Shown here one piece after another: positions 1-10,081 of a DNA stretch of 64,000 bases; positions within the stretch are counted from its first letter, which is position 1, and each line of letters opens with the position of its first letter. The position numbers were made by a program, and so were the translations under genes. Below the pieces are notes generated by a model. That model saw nothing but the letters and a program-made list of their open reading frames with translations. It ran no database searches and was not told the DNA's origin. Source of the stretch: Kribbella italica (GTDB taxonomy: Bacteria; Actinomycetota; Actinomycetes; Propionibacteriales; Kribbellaceae); assembly GCF_014205135.1 (NCBI RefSeq), contig NZ_JACHMY010000001.1, positions 2,790,001-2,854,000 of the forward strand. Direction: 5' to 3'.

Positions 1-1757
1 AGCCGCTGGTAAGTTGCGTAGCTGAGATGCGGCTGGACGACGACAACCCGATGGTCATCGGTCGCGTTGCGCAGCTCCAGCGCCTCCAGGAAGTCGGATC
101 GGTCGGGCGTCCGGGTGCTGTCGGTCCAGCAGGCGGGCCGCCCGACCGGCGCCCGATGGAGTCTGCTCCGGAGCCGCTCGACGTCGTTGAAGCTCAGGTT
201 CTTCACCGCCTGGCCCACCACGACCTCGTACGCCGAAGCTGCGACGCGCCGTCGGGGAGAGGCGCTGTGGGCGCCTTTGACGTGGATCGCACTCAACGTG
301 CCGCCGGGACTGATGTGGAAGAAGTCCGCGGCCTCGCCGGAGCCGTCGTCACAGGTCAGCCATCCCGCGCCGAAATGCCGCACGACCCAGCCGAACAGGG
401 ACTGGTCCTCAGGCCGGCCGATCAGGTCGTGGATCTCCTGCGGCGTTGCGGATCTCCGGCCGTCCTGGGGACGGATCGGCTTCTCACGGTCGAGGGCGAA
501 CGTCGTGAAGTCCTCGAAGGCCCAGTTGCCGAACGGAGCCACCGGAACCTGGTCGCGCCAGATCCTGCCGTCGGTGAAGGTATGACCCGAGCGGTAGTAG
601 ATCGTCAGCAGCTCGGTGTGCTCGAGCGCGTCCATGATCTGGCAAGCGACCTGCGGGTCGCTGGGATTGTTCGGCCGGTCGGCGTACCCGACGCTGAGTT
701 GGAACCCGTCGTCAGCGGGCTTGGGGACGATCGCGAAGGCGCCGCTGATCGAGCCGCCGAATCCGACGTCCACGACGAGATCGGCCGAGTTGTCCTTGCC
801 GTGTACGCCGATCACCGAGTCCTCGAGGATCTCAGCAGCCGCGATCAGCTCCTCACCGATCCCCGGCAGATCTGGTAGGTCTTCCGGCGGCGGGGTGCGG
901 ACTTCGTAGGCCCCGAACACACCGGTCAGGTCGTCAACCGCACGGGCCAGGTGGGGAAGCCCGTGGCCGAAGCTCACGCCGGCGGCCAACTCCTGCTCCA
1001 GCAAGCTCAGCAACTCGCCGACTGCGGCAGCGAAACTGACGAAGTCCGTCGACGCCTTCAACCACACCGACGACTTGCGGGGCGTCGTACCGACGGTCCC
1101 CTGCAACGCGGTCCGATCCGGATCGTCGTCGAGCAGCGCCCGAGCGGACCCCATCGCGTAGCCCGCGTCCTCGAACGGACTCAACGCGTCCCGCAAGCTC
1201 AAGCCGCTGATGGTTTTGGTGTCCGGTTTCGTCGCCCGGCGCCGATGGGTGTTGCGCAACCACAACCCCTTCGACGCCCCTTGCAGCAGGGCCGTCTCAA
1301 GTACCTCGGGCGGGACTCGCCGAGCAGCCGGCCGGGGCGCCTTGTCGAGCCATCGCTGCAGACGGTCGACTACGAGCGGATCCGCATGCACCGCGATCAG
1401 CCGGCCGATCCGCAGCAGGACCGTGAGGTAGTTCGACGTGTCCGCGAAGCCCGCGTCCGGATACGACCAGCCCGGCGGCCCGTGTACCTCACGAACAAAC
1501 GCGGCCAGTTGCTCGATCCCGGAGTCCGCCAGCCCCCGAAGCTCCCCGTCGAAGGTCGGATCCACCGCTGTCTCGCGCGCGATCCGCTCGACCCGCCCAG
1601 GGCTCGAGCGACCGGGACTCCGCATCCTGGCATAAGCGGTGGAGAAGGTCGCGCCGGGATCGTCACCCGTGCACTCGATCACCACCACGGAAATGTACGG
1701 ACGCAGCCCACCCCATCGCAACGGCTGCGGTCCCGGATCAGGTTCTCCCACAATCAC
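1..1757 (-). CDS. Large protein with a C-terminal nuclease-like defence domain (3' end beyond window)
   Basis: An uninterrupted reading frame of 585 codons runs off the left edge, so the C-terminus is missing. The GTG start at 1757 follows a GGGGGGAG ribosome site by 4 nt. The N-terminal 150 residues are not recognised. The second half (KGLWLRNTH, ISGLSL, SGHTFTDG, LFGWVVRHFGAGWL, then CDDGSGEAADFFHI followed by AIHVKGAHS and a YEVVVGQAVKNL segment) resembles, from memory, the C-terminal region of actinobacterial DEAD-helicase-like defence proteins. The D..E..D...HVK spacing would fit a PD-(D/E)XK-type nuclease core. No helicase or Walker motifs are visible here. The gene is divergent from the Wadjet operon with 168 bp between starts. 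Function is inferred; the domain assignment is moderate. Confidence 0.75.
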   Translation of the reverse strand, partial: MIVGEPDPGPQPLRWGGLRPYISVVVIECTGDDPGATFSTAYARMRSPGRSSPGRVERIARETAVDPTFDGELRGLADSGIEQLAAFVREVHGPPGWSYPDAGFADTSNYLTVLLRIGRLIAVHADPLVVDRLQRWLDKAPRPAARRVPPEVLETALLQGASKGLWLRNTHRRRATKPDTKTISGLSLRDALSPFEDAGYAMGSARALLDDDPDRTALQGTVGTTPRKSSVWLKASTDFVSFAAAVGELLSLLEQELAAGVSFGHGLPHLARAVDDLTGVFGAYEVRTPPPEDLPDLPGIGEELIAAAEILEDSVIGVHGKDNSADLVVDVGFGGSISGAFAIVPKPADDGFQLSVGYADRPNNPSDPQVACQIMDALEHTELLTIYYRSGHTFTDGRIWRDQVPVAPFGNWAFEDFTTFALDREKPIRPQDGRRSATPQEIHDLIGRPEDQSLFGWVVRHFGAGWLTCDDGSGEAADFFHISPGGTLSAIHVKGAHSASPRRRVAASAYEVVVGQAVKNLSFNDVERLRSRLHRAPVGRPACWTDSTRTPDRSDFLEALELRNATDDHRVVVVQPHLSYATYQR

Positions 1758-1925
1758 TGTTCTCCCCCCGGAGCACTCGTGACACCGGCCGCCCGGTGCT
1801 GACTCGACGCTACTCCGAGTGACGGCCGACCCGACGAGTTTGTCGGCGCGTCCCTCACCGGCTCCGACGGATCGACGGCGGACCAGACACGGACGAACCG
1901 CGCGTTCGCTATCGTCCTGGACACT

Positions 1926-3155
1926 GTGGACCCCTCTCGCTTCTTCTCCTCGGCGCTGGCGCCGGTGTGGCGAGCTGTACACGAGCGGTTGTCCAGCGGT
2001 CACCCGGTCCGCCGGATCAGTCTCGGGCCGCTGGCCGAACCAGAACGTGAGGCCCTGGCTGATCTGCTCGGGCTCGATCGGCTTCCTGCGGCCCGGACCA
2101 CGGTGAAGCTGGCCGATCTGGAGCAGGCGGTCGGCGGGGACCTACGTCGGGTGGTCACCGCCGCGGTTGGTCCAATCGGCAATCTGTCGGAGGCCCGGCG
2201 GACGGCGGACGAGCGAAGAGCACGACTGTGGGACTGGTTCACCACCCACCCGGTGATCGTTGCTCAGCCCGCGCTCCTGCCCTGGGCCCAGTCGGTACGA
2301 CGGTCCGGTCTGATCGGTGGAACGGTCGAGACAACCCGGTCCCAGCTGGAGAAGAGACTCCTCGTCCTGGGGGCCCTGCCCGCCGCCGGATCTCCGCTGC
2401 CGGTGTTCGCGGAAAGCGTCCTCGGCGATCCGCATGCGCTGGACGACGGGACCGCACACTCGACCTCGGTCCTGAAGGCGCTGGCGTCGATGTTCGACCG
2501 GCCGGTCCCCGGCGACGCGGCGGCGCGCAGAGAGCTGTGGAGGCTGGCCGGCGTCTCCGACGACGAACTCTCATCAACGGTTCTGATCGCCGGTTTTCAC
2601 CCAACCGGCGCTGCACCATCGGACGTCGTACTGCGCATCTGCGCCGAGGCGGGTGAGGCGACCGTGCTGACCTTGCGGCAACTGCGGCGAAGCCCGCTCC
2701 GTTCCGGATCGCCGCCTGCGGTCTGGGTGTTCGAGAATCCGAGTATCGCCGCCCTCGCACTGCGCCGCTTCGGTCCTTCGTGTCCTCCGCTGGTTTGTCT
2801 CTCGGGGTGGCCGAGCGGCGCGGGAATCCTGCTGCTTCAGCAGCTTCGTGAGGCCCGGACCAAGATCTACTACCACGGCGACTTCGACGGTGAGGGCCTT
2901 CGGATCACCGCCTCGATGATCGCTCGCGTCGGAGCAGTTCCGTGGCACCTGCGAAGTGTCGACTACCTGGCCGCTGTCGGCCCGCAAGGTCCGCCCGTCG
3001 GTCGAGTCTCGCCCGCTCCCTGGGACGAGTCCCTCGCCGGGAGCCTGCTCCGGCACGGGATAGCCGTACCAGAGGAACGAGTTGCCACCGCGCTCCTCGA
3101 CGCGATGGCAGCGGAGTACGCCGGGCCGTCATCTTCACCGACGGGTCTGGCCTGA
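1926..3155 (+). CDS. jetD: Wadjet JetD, TIGR02679 family (DUF3323 + DUF2399), Toprim-like nuclease subunit
   Basis: A 409-residue protein with a GTG start at 1926 and a TATCGT -10-like hexamer 11 nt upstream, so the mRNA may be nearly leaderless. The N-terminal half fits DUF3323. The C-terminal half carries the DUF2399 signature YHGDFDGEG at residues 316-324, whose acidic residues belong to a Toprim/topoisomerase-VI-A-like fold. In Wadjet (JetABCD) systems JetD is the nuclease that cuts small circular DNA once the SMC complex has extruded it. Here it is the first gene of the operon, 49 bp ahead of jetA. In the type III loci I recall, this gene comes last, so the order is worth noting. Family assignment is strong; activity is inferred from the family. 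Confidence 0.9.
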   Translation: MDPSRFFSSALAPVWRAVHERLSSGHPVRRISLGPLAEPEREALADLLGLDRLPAARTTVKLADLEQAVGGDLRRVVTAAVGPIGNLSEARRTADERRARLWDWFTTHPVIVAQPALLPWAQSVRRSGLIGGTVETTRSQLEKRLLVLGALPAAGSPLPVFAESVLGDPHALDDGTAHSTSVLKALASMFDRPVPGDAAARRELWRLAGVSDDELSSTVLIAGFHPTGAAPSDVVLRICAEAGEATVLTLRQLRRSPLRSGSPPAVWVFENPSIAALALRRFGPSCPPLVCLSGWPSGAGILLLQQLREARTKIYYHGDFDGEGLRITASMIARVGAVPWHLRSVDYLAAVGPQGPPVGRVSPAPWDESLAGSLLRHGIAVPEERVATALLDAMAAEYAGPSSSPTGLA

Positions 3156-3204
3156 CATCGTGCGTCTCCTTTAGCGTGTTCGGACTCGCGAGAACGGAGG
3201 CCCG

Positions 3205-4740
3205 GTGGCACCGCTCCGGATTCCTGCAGACCTGTTCCAGTTCAGCACCGTCGATCGGTCCGAGCTGTACGTCGCGATCCTGCACGCCTTCGCCGAGGCC
3301 AACGATCGGCTCGACACCGCCCTCGGCCTCGACGACCTGACCGCTTGGCTGCGTTCGATCGGCTGGGGGCAGCCGTTGTCCGACGAGTTGCTGGTCGCCG
3401 CGCTGAAGCAGTTGGGCGACTGGAAACTCGTCGACCCGATCCAGGATCACACGGAGAACTACCGGACCGCTGCGGACTACGAGCGCAACAACGTGCGGTA
3501 CTCCTTGAGCCGGCGCGGTGAGGCGGCCTTCGCCGGCGTGACCCATGCGATGAGCGTCCTGGCGTCCACCGGGGCCCTGCAGACGGCGGTGCTGGACGCG
3601 ATCGGAGATCGGCTGCGCGACCTGGTGGCCGAACTGGACGGCGGAACCGACCGACGGATCTTCACCACGCTGATGGAGCTCGAAGGGCACCTGGAGGCGC
3701 TCCGGACCAACACCAAGCAGTTCAACGGCGAGCTCCAGCGCCTCCTGCGGGTGGAAGGCGTCGACTTGGCCACTTTCCACGACGTCAAGCTCGCGACGGT
3801 GGCGTACCTGGAGGAGTTTCTCACCAACCTCGAGCAGCGCGTCCACGTGATCCGCCAACGGATCGAAGACGTCCTCGACCGCGGTGTCGCGCGCCTGCAG
3901 CGCCGAGCGCTGACCGGTGCCGAACTCCCGTCACTGTCCGGAACCGATCCCGGGCCGGCCTGGCTCGATCGCCGGCAAGCGCGCTGGGAGGGATTGCTGG
4001 CCTGGTTCGTCGGCTCCGAACTGGCGCCGCCCCGCGTGGAGCAGCTGCACACCGTCGGCCGCAAGGCGATCGTCACCTTGCTGCAGGTGCTGGACAGGAT
4101 CACCGAGACGAGACGTCGCGCCAGCAGCGCCGTGGCCGACTTCCGTGAACTGGCCCGCTGGTTCAGCGTCGTACCGGCTCAGGACGACCTGCACCGCCTC
4201 TGGGCCACGGCCTTCGGCCTGACTTCCGCGCGGCACGCCCATCTGGCGGCGGCCGACCCGGAGCTGATTCCGGCGTCGGCCTCCTGGCACGAGGCCGCGC
4301 CGGTTGAGGTGTCACCACTACTGCGCTCCAGCGGAAGGGTCGAACGATTCAGCCGAACCGCCCGTGTCCGGGACGTGGCGCAGGTCAGGGCTGCCCGGGC
4401 CGAGCGAATCGCCGCCGAGCGGGCCGAGCTGGACGCGGCCCTGGCCCTTCTCGACACCGGCGGCCCGATCCGTTTGTCGCACTTCGACCGGCTCGACTAC
4501 TTCCTCTTCAATCATCTCCGCGACCTGTTGGGAGCGGCCCTCGCCACTACCCCGAATCGTTCCGGCCACCGCGCGGCGACCACGTCCGACGGCCGGATCG
4601 AGATCCTGCTGTGGGAACCGGCAGACCGGACCATCACCACCTTGCGGACACCACGCGGCGACTTCCGTGGCCTGGACTACATCGTGAACATCCGGCCGGT
4701 CGAGTCTGCCCCCGGCCGGAGGACAGGAGACTCAGGATGA
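3205..4740 (+). CDS. jetA: Wadjet JetA, TIGR02677 family (DUF2397)
   Basis: A 511-residue protein with a GTG start at 3205 and a GGAGG about 5 nt upstream. It matches the DUF2397/TIGR02677 family in length and layout: an N-terminal winged-helix-like region (about 1-110) that includes the FQFSTVDRSELY opening, followed by long helical segments. By analogy with MukF/ScpA-type kleisins, JetA is thought to bridge the SMC heads in the condensin-like JetABC complex that recognises plasmids. Its stop overlaps the start of jetB as ATGA, which indicates translational coupling. No catalytic motif is expected or seen. Confidence 0.92.
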   Translation: MAPLRIPADLFQFSTVDRSELYVAILHAFAEANDRLDTALGLDDLTAWLRSIGWGQPLSDELLVAALKQLGDWKLVDPIQDHTENYRTAADYERNNVRYSLSRRGEAAFAGVTHAMSVLASTGALQTAVLDAIGDRLRDLVAELDGGTDRRIFTTLMELEGHLEALRTNTKQFNGELQRLLRVEGVDLATFHDVKLATVAYLEEFLTNLEQRVHVIRQRIEDVLDRGVARLQRRALTGAELPSLSGTDPGPAWLDRRQARWEGLLAWFVGSELAPPRVEQLHTVGRKAIVTLLQVLDRITETRRRASSAVADFRELARWFSVVPAQDDLHRLWATAFGLTSARHAHLAAADPELIPASASWHEAAPVEVSPLLRSSGRVERFSRTARVRDVAQVRAARAERIAAERAELDAALALLDTGGPIRLSHFDRLDYFLFNHLRDLLGAALATTPNRSGHRAATTSDGRIEILLWEPADRTITTLRTPRGDFRGLDYIVNIRPVESAPGRRTGDSG

Positions 4741-5975
4741 GTCAGTTGGCCAACCAGCTCGCGATCGCCGAGCGGGAAGAAGTCTCCCGCGGCATCCGAG
4801 GGCTGCTCGGTGCCCCACTGGTCACGCAGCGCGGTGTTCCCGAGATCTTCGACCTGGTCCGCCGCCGGCAGGAACCGATCCGCCGCTGGTTCGACTACTA
4901 CTGTGGGTGGGCCGTCCGGGTCGAGCCGCGTCTGGGGTATGCCCGGTTGGTGAAGGTCCGGCCTTCGACCGACGCCAGTCGGCCGGCTCGACGCCTGCGG
5001 ACCGGCCGGGCGCCGTTCGACCGCCGCCGCTACGTCCTGCTGTGCGTGGTCAGCGCCGAACTGCTCACCGTCCCCGTCATCACCATCGGTCAGGTCGCCG
5101 AGCGGACCCGCCAGGCCACGGCCACGGATGACGTCATACCCACTCTGGACACGGCGAGCCGGAGCGAACGACGGGCGCTGGTCGACGCCCTGCGTTTGCT
5201 GGAGAACCTCGGCGGTCTGGAGATCGTCGACGGTTCCACCGAGAACTACGTCGAAACAGAGGACGCCAAGGTGCTCTACCGGGTCAACACCACGTTGCTC
5301 ATCCGCCTGCTCGCCCTACCCATCGGTCCCTCGACTCTCGCGCTACCGATCGGAGAGGTCGCCGAGCGCTTCGAAGAACTTCTGGTCCTGATCACCCGTG
5401 AGCACCGCTACGGGCCGGCCAACGCTCCGGACACCGACGAGGTGGAGATCTCTCCGACCCAGCACAATCTGTGGCTGCGGCACAGCGTCTTCCGGCGGCT
5501 GATCGACGATCCGGTCCTCTACTTCTCGGACCTGTCGCCGGACGAACTGGCCTACCTCACGTCACCGACCGGTCGCCAGTTGCTGCGCCGGGCGGCCGAA
5601 CAAGGAGGGTTCGTCCTGGAGGAACGCGCCGAAGGTGTCCTGCTCGTCGATCCGGACAGCCTGTCCACGGACGTCCGGTTCCCTGACGACGCCAGAACGG
5701 CCAACGTCGCCGCGCTGCTTCTGCTCGACCGGTTGACGGAGCCGATGACCATCGAGCAAGTGCGCCTGGCCACTGGCCGGTTGCTGTCCCGGGAACCGAA
5801 CTGGGCCAAGGCATTCCAGGACGACGGATCAGCACGACTAGCCGGCGAAGCTGTCGCGGTACTGCGTGACTTCGGTCTGGTCCGCGAGGCCGGCGGCGTC
5901 ATCACGCCGCTCCCCGCAAGCAGCCGGTACGGCGTACAGCCGCCCGAGGTAACCCGGCAGGAGGATGCCCCATGA
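4737..5975 (+). CDS. jetB: Wadjet JetB, TIGR02678 family (DUF2398)
   Basis: A 412-residue protein starting at the ATG at 4737, which overlaps the jetA stop (ATGA) and has an AGGA a few bases upstream. An in-frame ATG further upstream would only extend it into jetA out of frame, so 4737 is preferred. The sequence fits DUF2398, with winged-helix-like stretches such as LRLLENLGGLEIVDG and a terminal regulatory-like domain. JetB plays the MukE/KITE-like role in the JetABC condensin and binds kleisin and DNA. It overlaps jetC by another ATGA, so A, B and C are a tightly coupled set. Confidence 0.92.
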   Translation: MSQLANQLAIAEREEVSRGIRGLLGAPLVTQRGVPEIFDLVRRRQEPIRRWFDYYCGWAVRVEPRLGYARLVKVRPSTDASRPARRLRTGRAPFDRRRYVLLCVVSAELLTVPVITIGQVAERTRQATATDDVIPTLDTASRSERRALVDALRLLENLGGLEIVDGSTENYVETEDAKVLYRVNTTLLIRLLALPIGPSTLALPIGEVAERFEELLVLITREHRYGPANAPDTDEVEISPTQHNLWLRHSVFRRLIDDPVLYFSDLSPDELAYLTSPTGRQLLRRAAEQGGFVLEERAEGVLLVDPDSLSTDVRFPDDARTANVAALLLLDRLTEPMTIEQVRLATGRLLSREPNWAKAFQDDGSARLAGEAVAVLRDFGLVREAGGVITPLPASSRYGVQPPEVTRQEDAP

Positions 5976-8900
5976 CGATCGCGACCTTGCAGCCCGGTCT
6001 CCCGGCGCCGGTACGGCGGCCGGATCGCTGGGTGCCGAGCCGGGCGGGGATCCTCAACGTCTGGCGCTACTACGACGAGGTCTTCACCTTCCACGACGGC
6101 CGCCTGCTGCTCCGCGGCCCGAACGGAAGCGGCAAGTCCAAGGCCCTCGAGTTGCTGCTTCCGTACCTGTTCGACGCGAACCTTCGGGCCGGCCGGTTGT
6201 CGACCTTCGGCACCGGCGAGCGCACCATGCACTGGAACCTGATGGGTGAAGGCGCCTCAGGCACCACCCGGGTGGGCTATGTCTGGTTGGAGTTCACCAA
6301 GCAAGGCGAGACAACGACCCGGTTCACCTGCGGCGCCAGGCTACAGGCGAGCACACACACGACCACCGTCAGCGCCGACTACTTCACCACCGATCTCAGC
6401 ATCGAGCCCGGCGAAATGACGCTGCTCAACGACTCGGGCGCACCATTGACCCGCGCCGCCCTGGACGAACGACTCGGCGAGCGAGGCACCGTCCATCCCA
6501 ACGCCACGGCGTATCGGACAGCCCTTCGCTCGGTGCTGTTCCCGGGCCTCAACGAGCAACGGTACGACGCGCTGATCACCGCACTGCTTCAGCTCCGGAC
6601 ACCGAAACTCTCCCAGCGCCTCGACCCGGCGCTGCTGTCCACGCTGCTCTCGCGCGCCCTGCCACCGCTCGATCCGCAGGAGATCACCGACCTGGCCGAA
6701 GGATTCGAGCGCCTCGACGCCCAGCGAGAGCGTCTCCGGACGCTCGAGGCCGAGGTCGACGCGACCCGCGGCCTGGCCAGACGGCAGCGGACTTATGCCC
6801 AGCGCGTACTCCGCGCGGGCGCGGGCCAACTCACCACTGCCGCTTCAGAGCTGGACACCTTGAGTCGCCGCGCCCGCGACTCCGAGCAGGAGTACCAGTT
6901 GGCGCTCACCCGGGACGAAGAGCTGAATCATCAGATCGACCGGCTGACCGGGGAGGTCCGGCGCGCCGAAGCCGCACGCGAAGCTCTGACCGAAAAGGAC
7001 GCCTACAAGAGCGGTCTCGAACTGGATCGGCTGCGCAGAAGAACCGAGTCCGCGCTGTACGACGCCCGACGCCTGGAGGGCGTGGCCGCCAGGGACGAGG
7101 AGCGGGCGCAGGGTGATGCGCAGGCACTCGAGGAAGCGCAGGAGGACGAGCAGCGAGCAGCCGCCGCGACGGGCCGGGCTGTGGACGAACTACGGCAGTC
7201 CGCCGTGAGGGTCGGATTGGTCGCGGTCACCGACGACGCCTTGTCCAGGCCGGCGGCGGAGCGCCGGGAGGCGAGGGCCCTGCTCAGGGCATCCGGTCGC
7301 AGCCGTGAGGAGCAGATCGAGCAGATCGTCGCCTGCCTGCAGGTCCACGAACGCGCGATCGAACGTCGCGAAGACGCCGAAGGCGAACTGGACGTGGCGC
7401 GTGCCGCCCTTGAGGAGACCCAGCGGGCTTCGGCCGCGGCCTCGGCCCAGTACGAGTTGGTGTTCGCCGACCTGTCGTCGGAGTTGCTCGACTGGGCCGG
7501 CAGCTGCCGCGAGCTGATCTTTCCCGACCTCACCGCGCTGCCGGAGTACGCCGATTCGGAGACAGAACTGCTCGCTCTCCTGACCGAGCTGGCGACAGCG
7601 GTGACCTCGGAACTGGCCGCGCAGAGGACGACGGCACAAGCTGGGCTCGACGAACTGACGGCGACGCAGTCCGAGCTGGAATCGGAACTGCGCCACGTCA
7701 TCGACCACCGCGACCTTCCACCGGTCGCTTCTCCGTACCGGACCACGGATCGTGGATCACTCGCCGGAGCACCGCTGTGGCAGCTGATCGACTTCGCCGA
7801 CTCCGTACCGCCGGACGTTCGTGCTCCGCTCGAGGCCGCACTCGAGGCGTCCGGCCTGCTGGACGCCTGGGTGACGCCGGCCGGCGAGGCTTGGATTCAC
7901 AACGGCGACCACGGTCGTTGGATCGGACCGGACCGGCACGATACCTTCGCGAGCGCCGACGGTCTGCCACCGGTCCGCCATCGGTCACTCGCGGACCTGC
8001 TGATCCCCGAGCCGGGGTCCGTGGTCAGCGCCGACGTCGTACGGCGTCTGCTCGCCGTGGTCGCCGTCGACTCGTACGGAGCGGCGATCGAGGACGGTCG
8101 CCGGGACCCGATCCTCGTCGGGCTGGACGGCTCATGGCGGATGGGTGTCCTGAGCGGAAGCTGGGCCAAGGATGAGGCCGCGCACATCGGTACCGCCGCG
8201 CGGCAACGCGCCAGGGATCGCCACGCGGCCGAACTCCGCGCGCGGCTCACCGCTGTTGCCACAGGCATCGAGACTCGGCGAGCCACAGTGGAAGCACTCG
8301 CCCGGCGTCGGGAGGTGCTCGACGCGGACCTGGCGGCAAGGCCGTCGTACGAGACAGTCGGTGAAGCCGGCGACACGTTGAGGAGACGGCAGGCCGACGT
8401 CGCTGCGGCTGAGAGCGTCGTACGGGATCGGCTGTCAGCGGTCACACTGTCCGAGAGCCGGGTGTCCACGGCGCTGCGTGATCTGTCCCTCCAAGCCGCC
8501 GAAGCGGGACTGCCGACCGAACGATCAGCCCTGACCGGATTGACCAGCGGGCTCCGCTCGTTCGCCGAACTCACCGAAGCGTGGATGGACGAGCAGCGCC
8601 ACCTGGAGGCGGCCAGAAGCTCGGCCGGCGAGGGGCGCCGGCGAGCCGATCGCTCCGCGCAGGACGCGCGGGAACGCGTCGAGGAGGCAACCGAGGCAGC
8701 GGCGGCCCACGAGAGTCTCCAGACCCAGCTGACCACGATCGAGGAAACGGTCGGGCTGGACTATCGCGCCGTCCTCGACGAGATCAAACAGCTCCGCGGA
8801 CGACTCGAACAGCTCGCGGCGGACCAGGCCTCCGCCCGTGAGGAGAAGACGGCGCTCGCCCGTCGGATCGGTGAACTGAGCAGTCGCCACGCGGCGGAGG

Positions 8901-10081
8901 CCGCCGCACGGGACAAGGCATCGACCAGCCGGGACCTGATCGCGCACCGCTTCCGATGGCTGTCCTCCGGGACGTTCCCGCTGGACAGCGAACTGCCCGA
9001 CCTGGCCGGTTTTCATGGACTCGTGGCCGGTTCCGAGGGGGTCCGGGCGACGCTGGACGCGGCTCGGCTGGTGACCGGCGTATGGCCCGATCTCCCGCAC
9101 GCTCCCAACCACCTGGCCGACGCCGTGCGACGACTGTCGGAGAGCGTGCACGAGTGCCGCGAGACCTTAAGGACGCGCGCTGATCTGGACCTCGAGGCCG
9201 ATCAGGACGTCCAGGTCTTCACCGCGGTGATCGACGGGCTCAGGGTCGGCGCGGCCGAACTCCTGCGCCGCCTGAAATCCGACGCCGACACCAGCCGGGC
9301 CGAGATCACCGACCGCGAACGCGAACTCTTCGACCGGACGCTCACCGGCGCCACCCGGCGCCATCTCGCGGCCCGGATCCGGCAGGCCAACCAACTCGTG
9401 GACCAGATGAACTTGCGGCTCGACCAGGTCCGGACCGCTTCGAAAGTGGCCGTCCAACTGGCCTGGCAACCGATCCCCGACCTCAACGCCGGAACGAGGA
9501 CAGCCCGCGACCTCCTCCTGAAGGATCCGGTCACGCTGTCCGGCGAAGACCGGGACTCGCTGCACCGGTTCCTGCGGGATCGGGTCGAGCAGGCCAGAGC
9601 CGATGACACCGCGGCCACGTGGGCCGAACAACTCGCGCACGTCTTCGACTACACCGCCTGGCACCACTTCGTGGTGAAGGTCGACCGTGGCAAGGGAGAC
9701 GGCTATCAGACGCTCACCAGGAAGCTGCACGGCGCGCTCTCCGGGGGCGAGAAGGCCATCGCTCTTCATCTGCCGCTGTTCGCGGTCGTCGCCGCCCACT
9801 ACCAGACCGTCCCCGACGCTCCCCGGGTCATCCTCCTCGACGAGGTCTTCGTCGGTGTCGACAGCACGAACCGTGGCCAGGTCTTCGCACTGCTGACCGC
9901 GCTCGACCTCGACCTTGTCCTCACCTCCGACCACGAGTGGTGCACGTACGCCGAACTTCCCGGGATCGGCATCCATCAACTCGTCACCGCCACCGACGGC
10001 TACGGCGACGGCGACGATGCCGTCACAACCGCCCGCTTCACCTGGAACGGCCACGAACTCACCGGCGACATTCCCCGCTGA
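5972..10081 (+). CDS. jetC: Wadjet JetC, SMC-like ATPase (TIGR02680 family)
   Basis: A 1369-residue SMC/MukB-like ATPase and the motor of the anti-plasmid complex. Walker A GPNGSGKS is at residues 49-56. The ABC signature LSGGEK lies near residue 1255 and Walker B ILLDEVFVGVD near 1286-1297, with a terminal SDHEWC switch region. Between the heads are two long Arg/Glu/Ala-rich coiled-coil stretches (about 230-540 and 730-980) around a hinge-like segment. In the family ATP-driven loop extrusion measures circle size and presents small circles to JetD. The gene is full length for the family, with no frameshift. It closes the operon; 147 bp separate it from the convergent neighbour, and I see no clear terminator there. 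Confidence 0.93.
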   Translation: MTIATLQPGLPAPVRRPDRWVPSRAGILNVWRYYDEVFTFHDGRLLLRGPNGSGKSKALELLLPYLFDANLRAGRLSTFGTGERTMHWNLMGEGASGTTRVGYVWLEFTKQGETTTRFTCGARLQASTHTTTVSADYFTTDLSIEPGEMTLLNDSGAPLTRAALDERLGERGTVHPNATAYRTALRSVLFPGLNEQRYDALITALLQLRTPKLSQRLDPALLSTLLSRALPPLDPQEITDLAEGFERLDAQRERLRTLEAEVDATRGLARRQRTYAQRVLRAGAGQLTTAASELDTLSRRARDSEQEYQLALTRDEELNHQIDRLTGEVRRAEAAREALTEKDAYKSGLELDRLRRRTESALYDARRLEGVAARDEERAQGDAQALEEAQEDEQRAAAATGRAVDELRQSAVRVGLVAVTDDALSRPAAERREARALLRASGRSREEQIEQIVACLQVHERAIERREDAEGELDVARAALEETQRASAAASAQYELVFADLSSELLDWAGSCRELIFPDLTALPEYADSETELLALLTELATAVTSELAAQRTTAQAGLDELTATQSELESELRHVIDHRDLPPVASPYRTTDRGSLAGAPLWQLIDFADSVPPDVRAPLEAALEASGLLDAWVTPAGEAWIHNGDHGRWIGPDRHDTFASADGLPPVRHRSLADLLIPEPGSVVSADVVRRLLAVVAVDSYGAAIEDGRRDPILVGLDGSWRMGVLSGSWAKDEAAHIGTAARQRARDRHAAELRARLTAVATGIETRRATVEALARRREVLDADLAARPSYETVGEAGDTLRRRQADVAAAESVVRDRLSAVTLSESRVSTALRDLSLQAAEAGLPTERSALTGLTSGLRSFAELTEAWMDEQRHLEAARSSAGEGRRRADRSAQDARERVEEATEAAAAHESLQTQLTTIEETVGLDYRAVLDEIKQLRGRLEQLAADQASAREEKTALARRIGELSSRHAAEAAARDKASTSRDLIAHRFRWLSSGTFPLDSELPDLAGFHGLVAGSEGVRATLDAARLVTGVWPDLPHAPNHLADAVRRLSESVHECRETLRTRADLDLEADQDVQVFTAVIDGLRVGAAELLRRLKSDADTSRAEITDRERELFDRTLTGATRRHLAARIRQANQLVDQMNLRLDQVRTASKVAVQLAWQPIPDLNAGTRTARDLLLKDPVTLSGEDRDSLHRFLRDRVEQARADDTAATWAEQLAHVFDYTAWHHFVVKVDRGKGDGYQTLTRKLHGALSGGEKAIALHLPLFAVVAAHYQTVPDAPRVILLDEVFVGVDSTNRGQVFALLTALDLDLVLTSDHEWCTYAELPGIGIHQLVTATDGYGDGDDAVTTARFTWNGHELTGDIPR

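Noticed and set aside
27-1802. Two plus-strand frames (27-878 and 951-1802)
   Set aside because: They lie opposite the uninterrupted minus-strand gene that runs off the left edge and have no family features.
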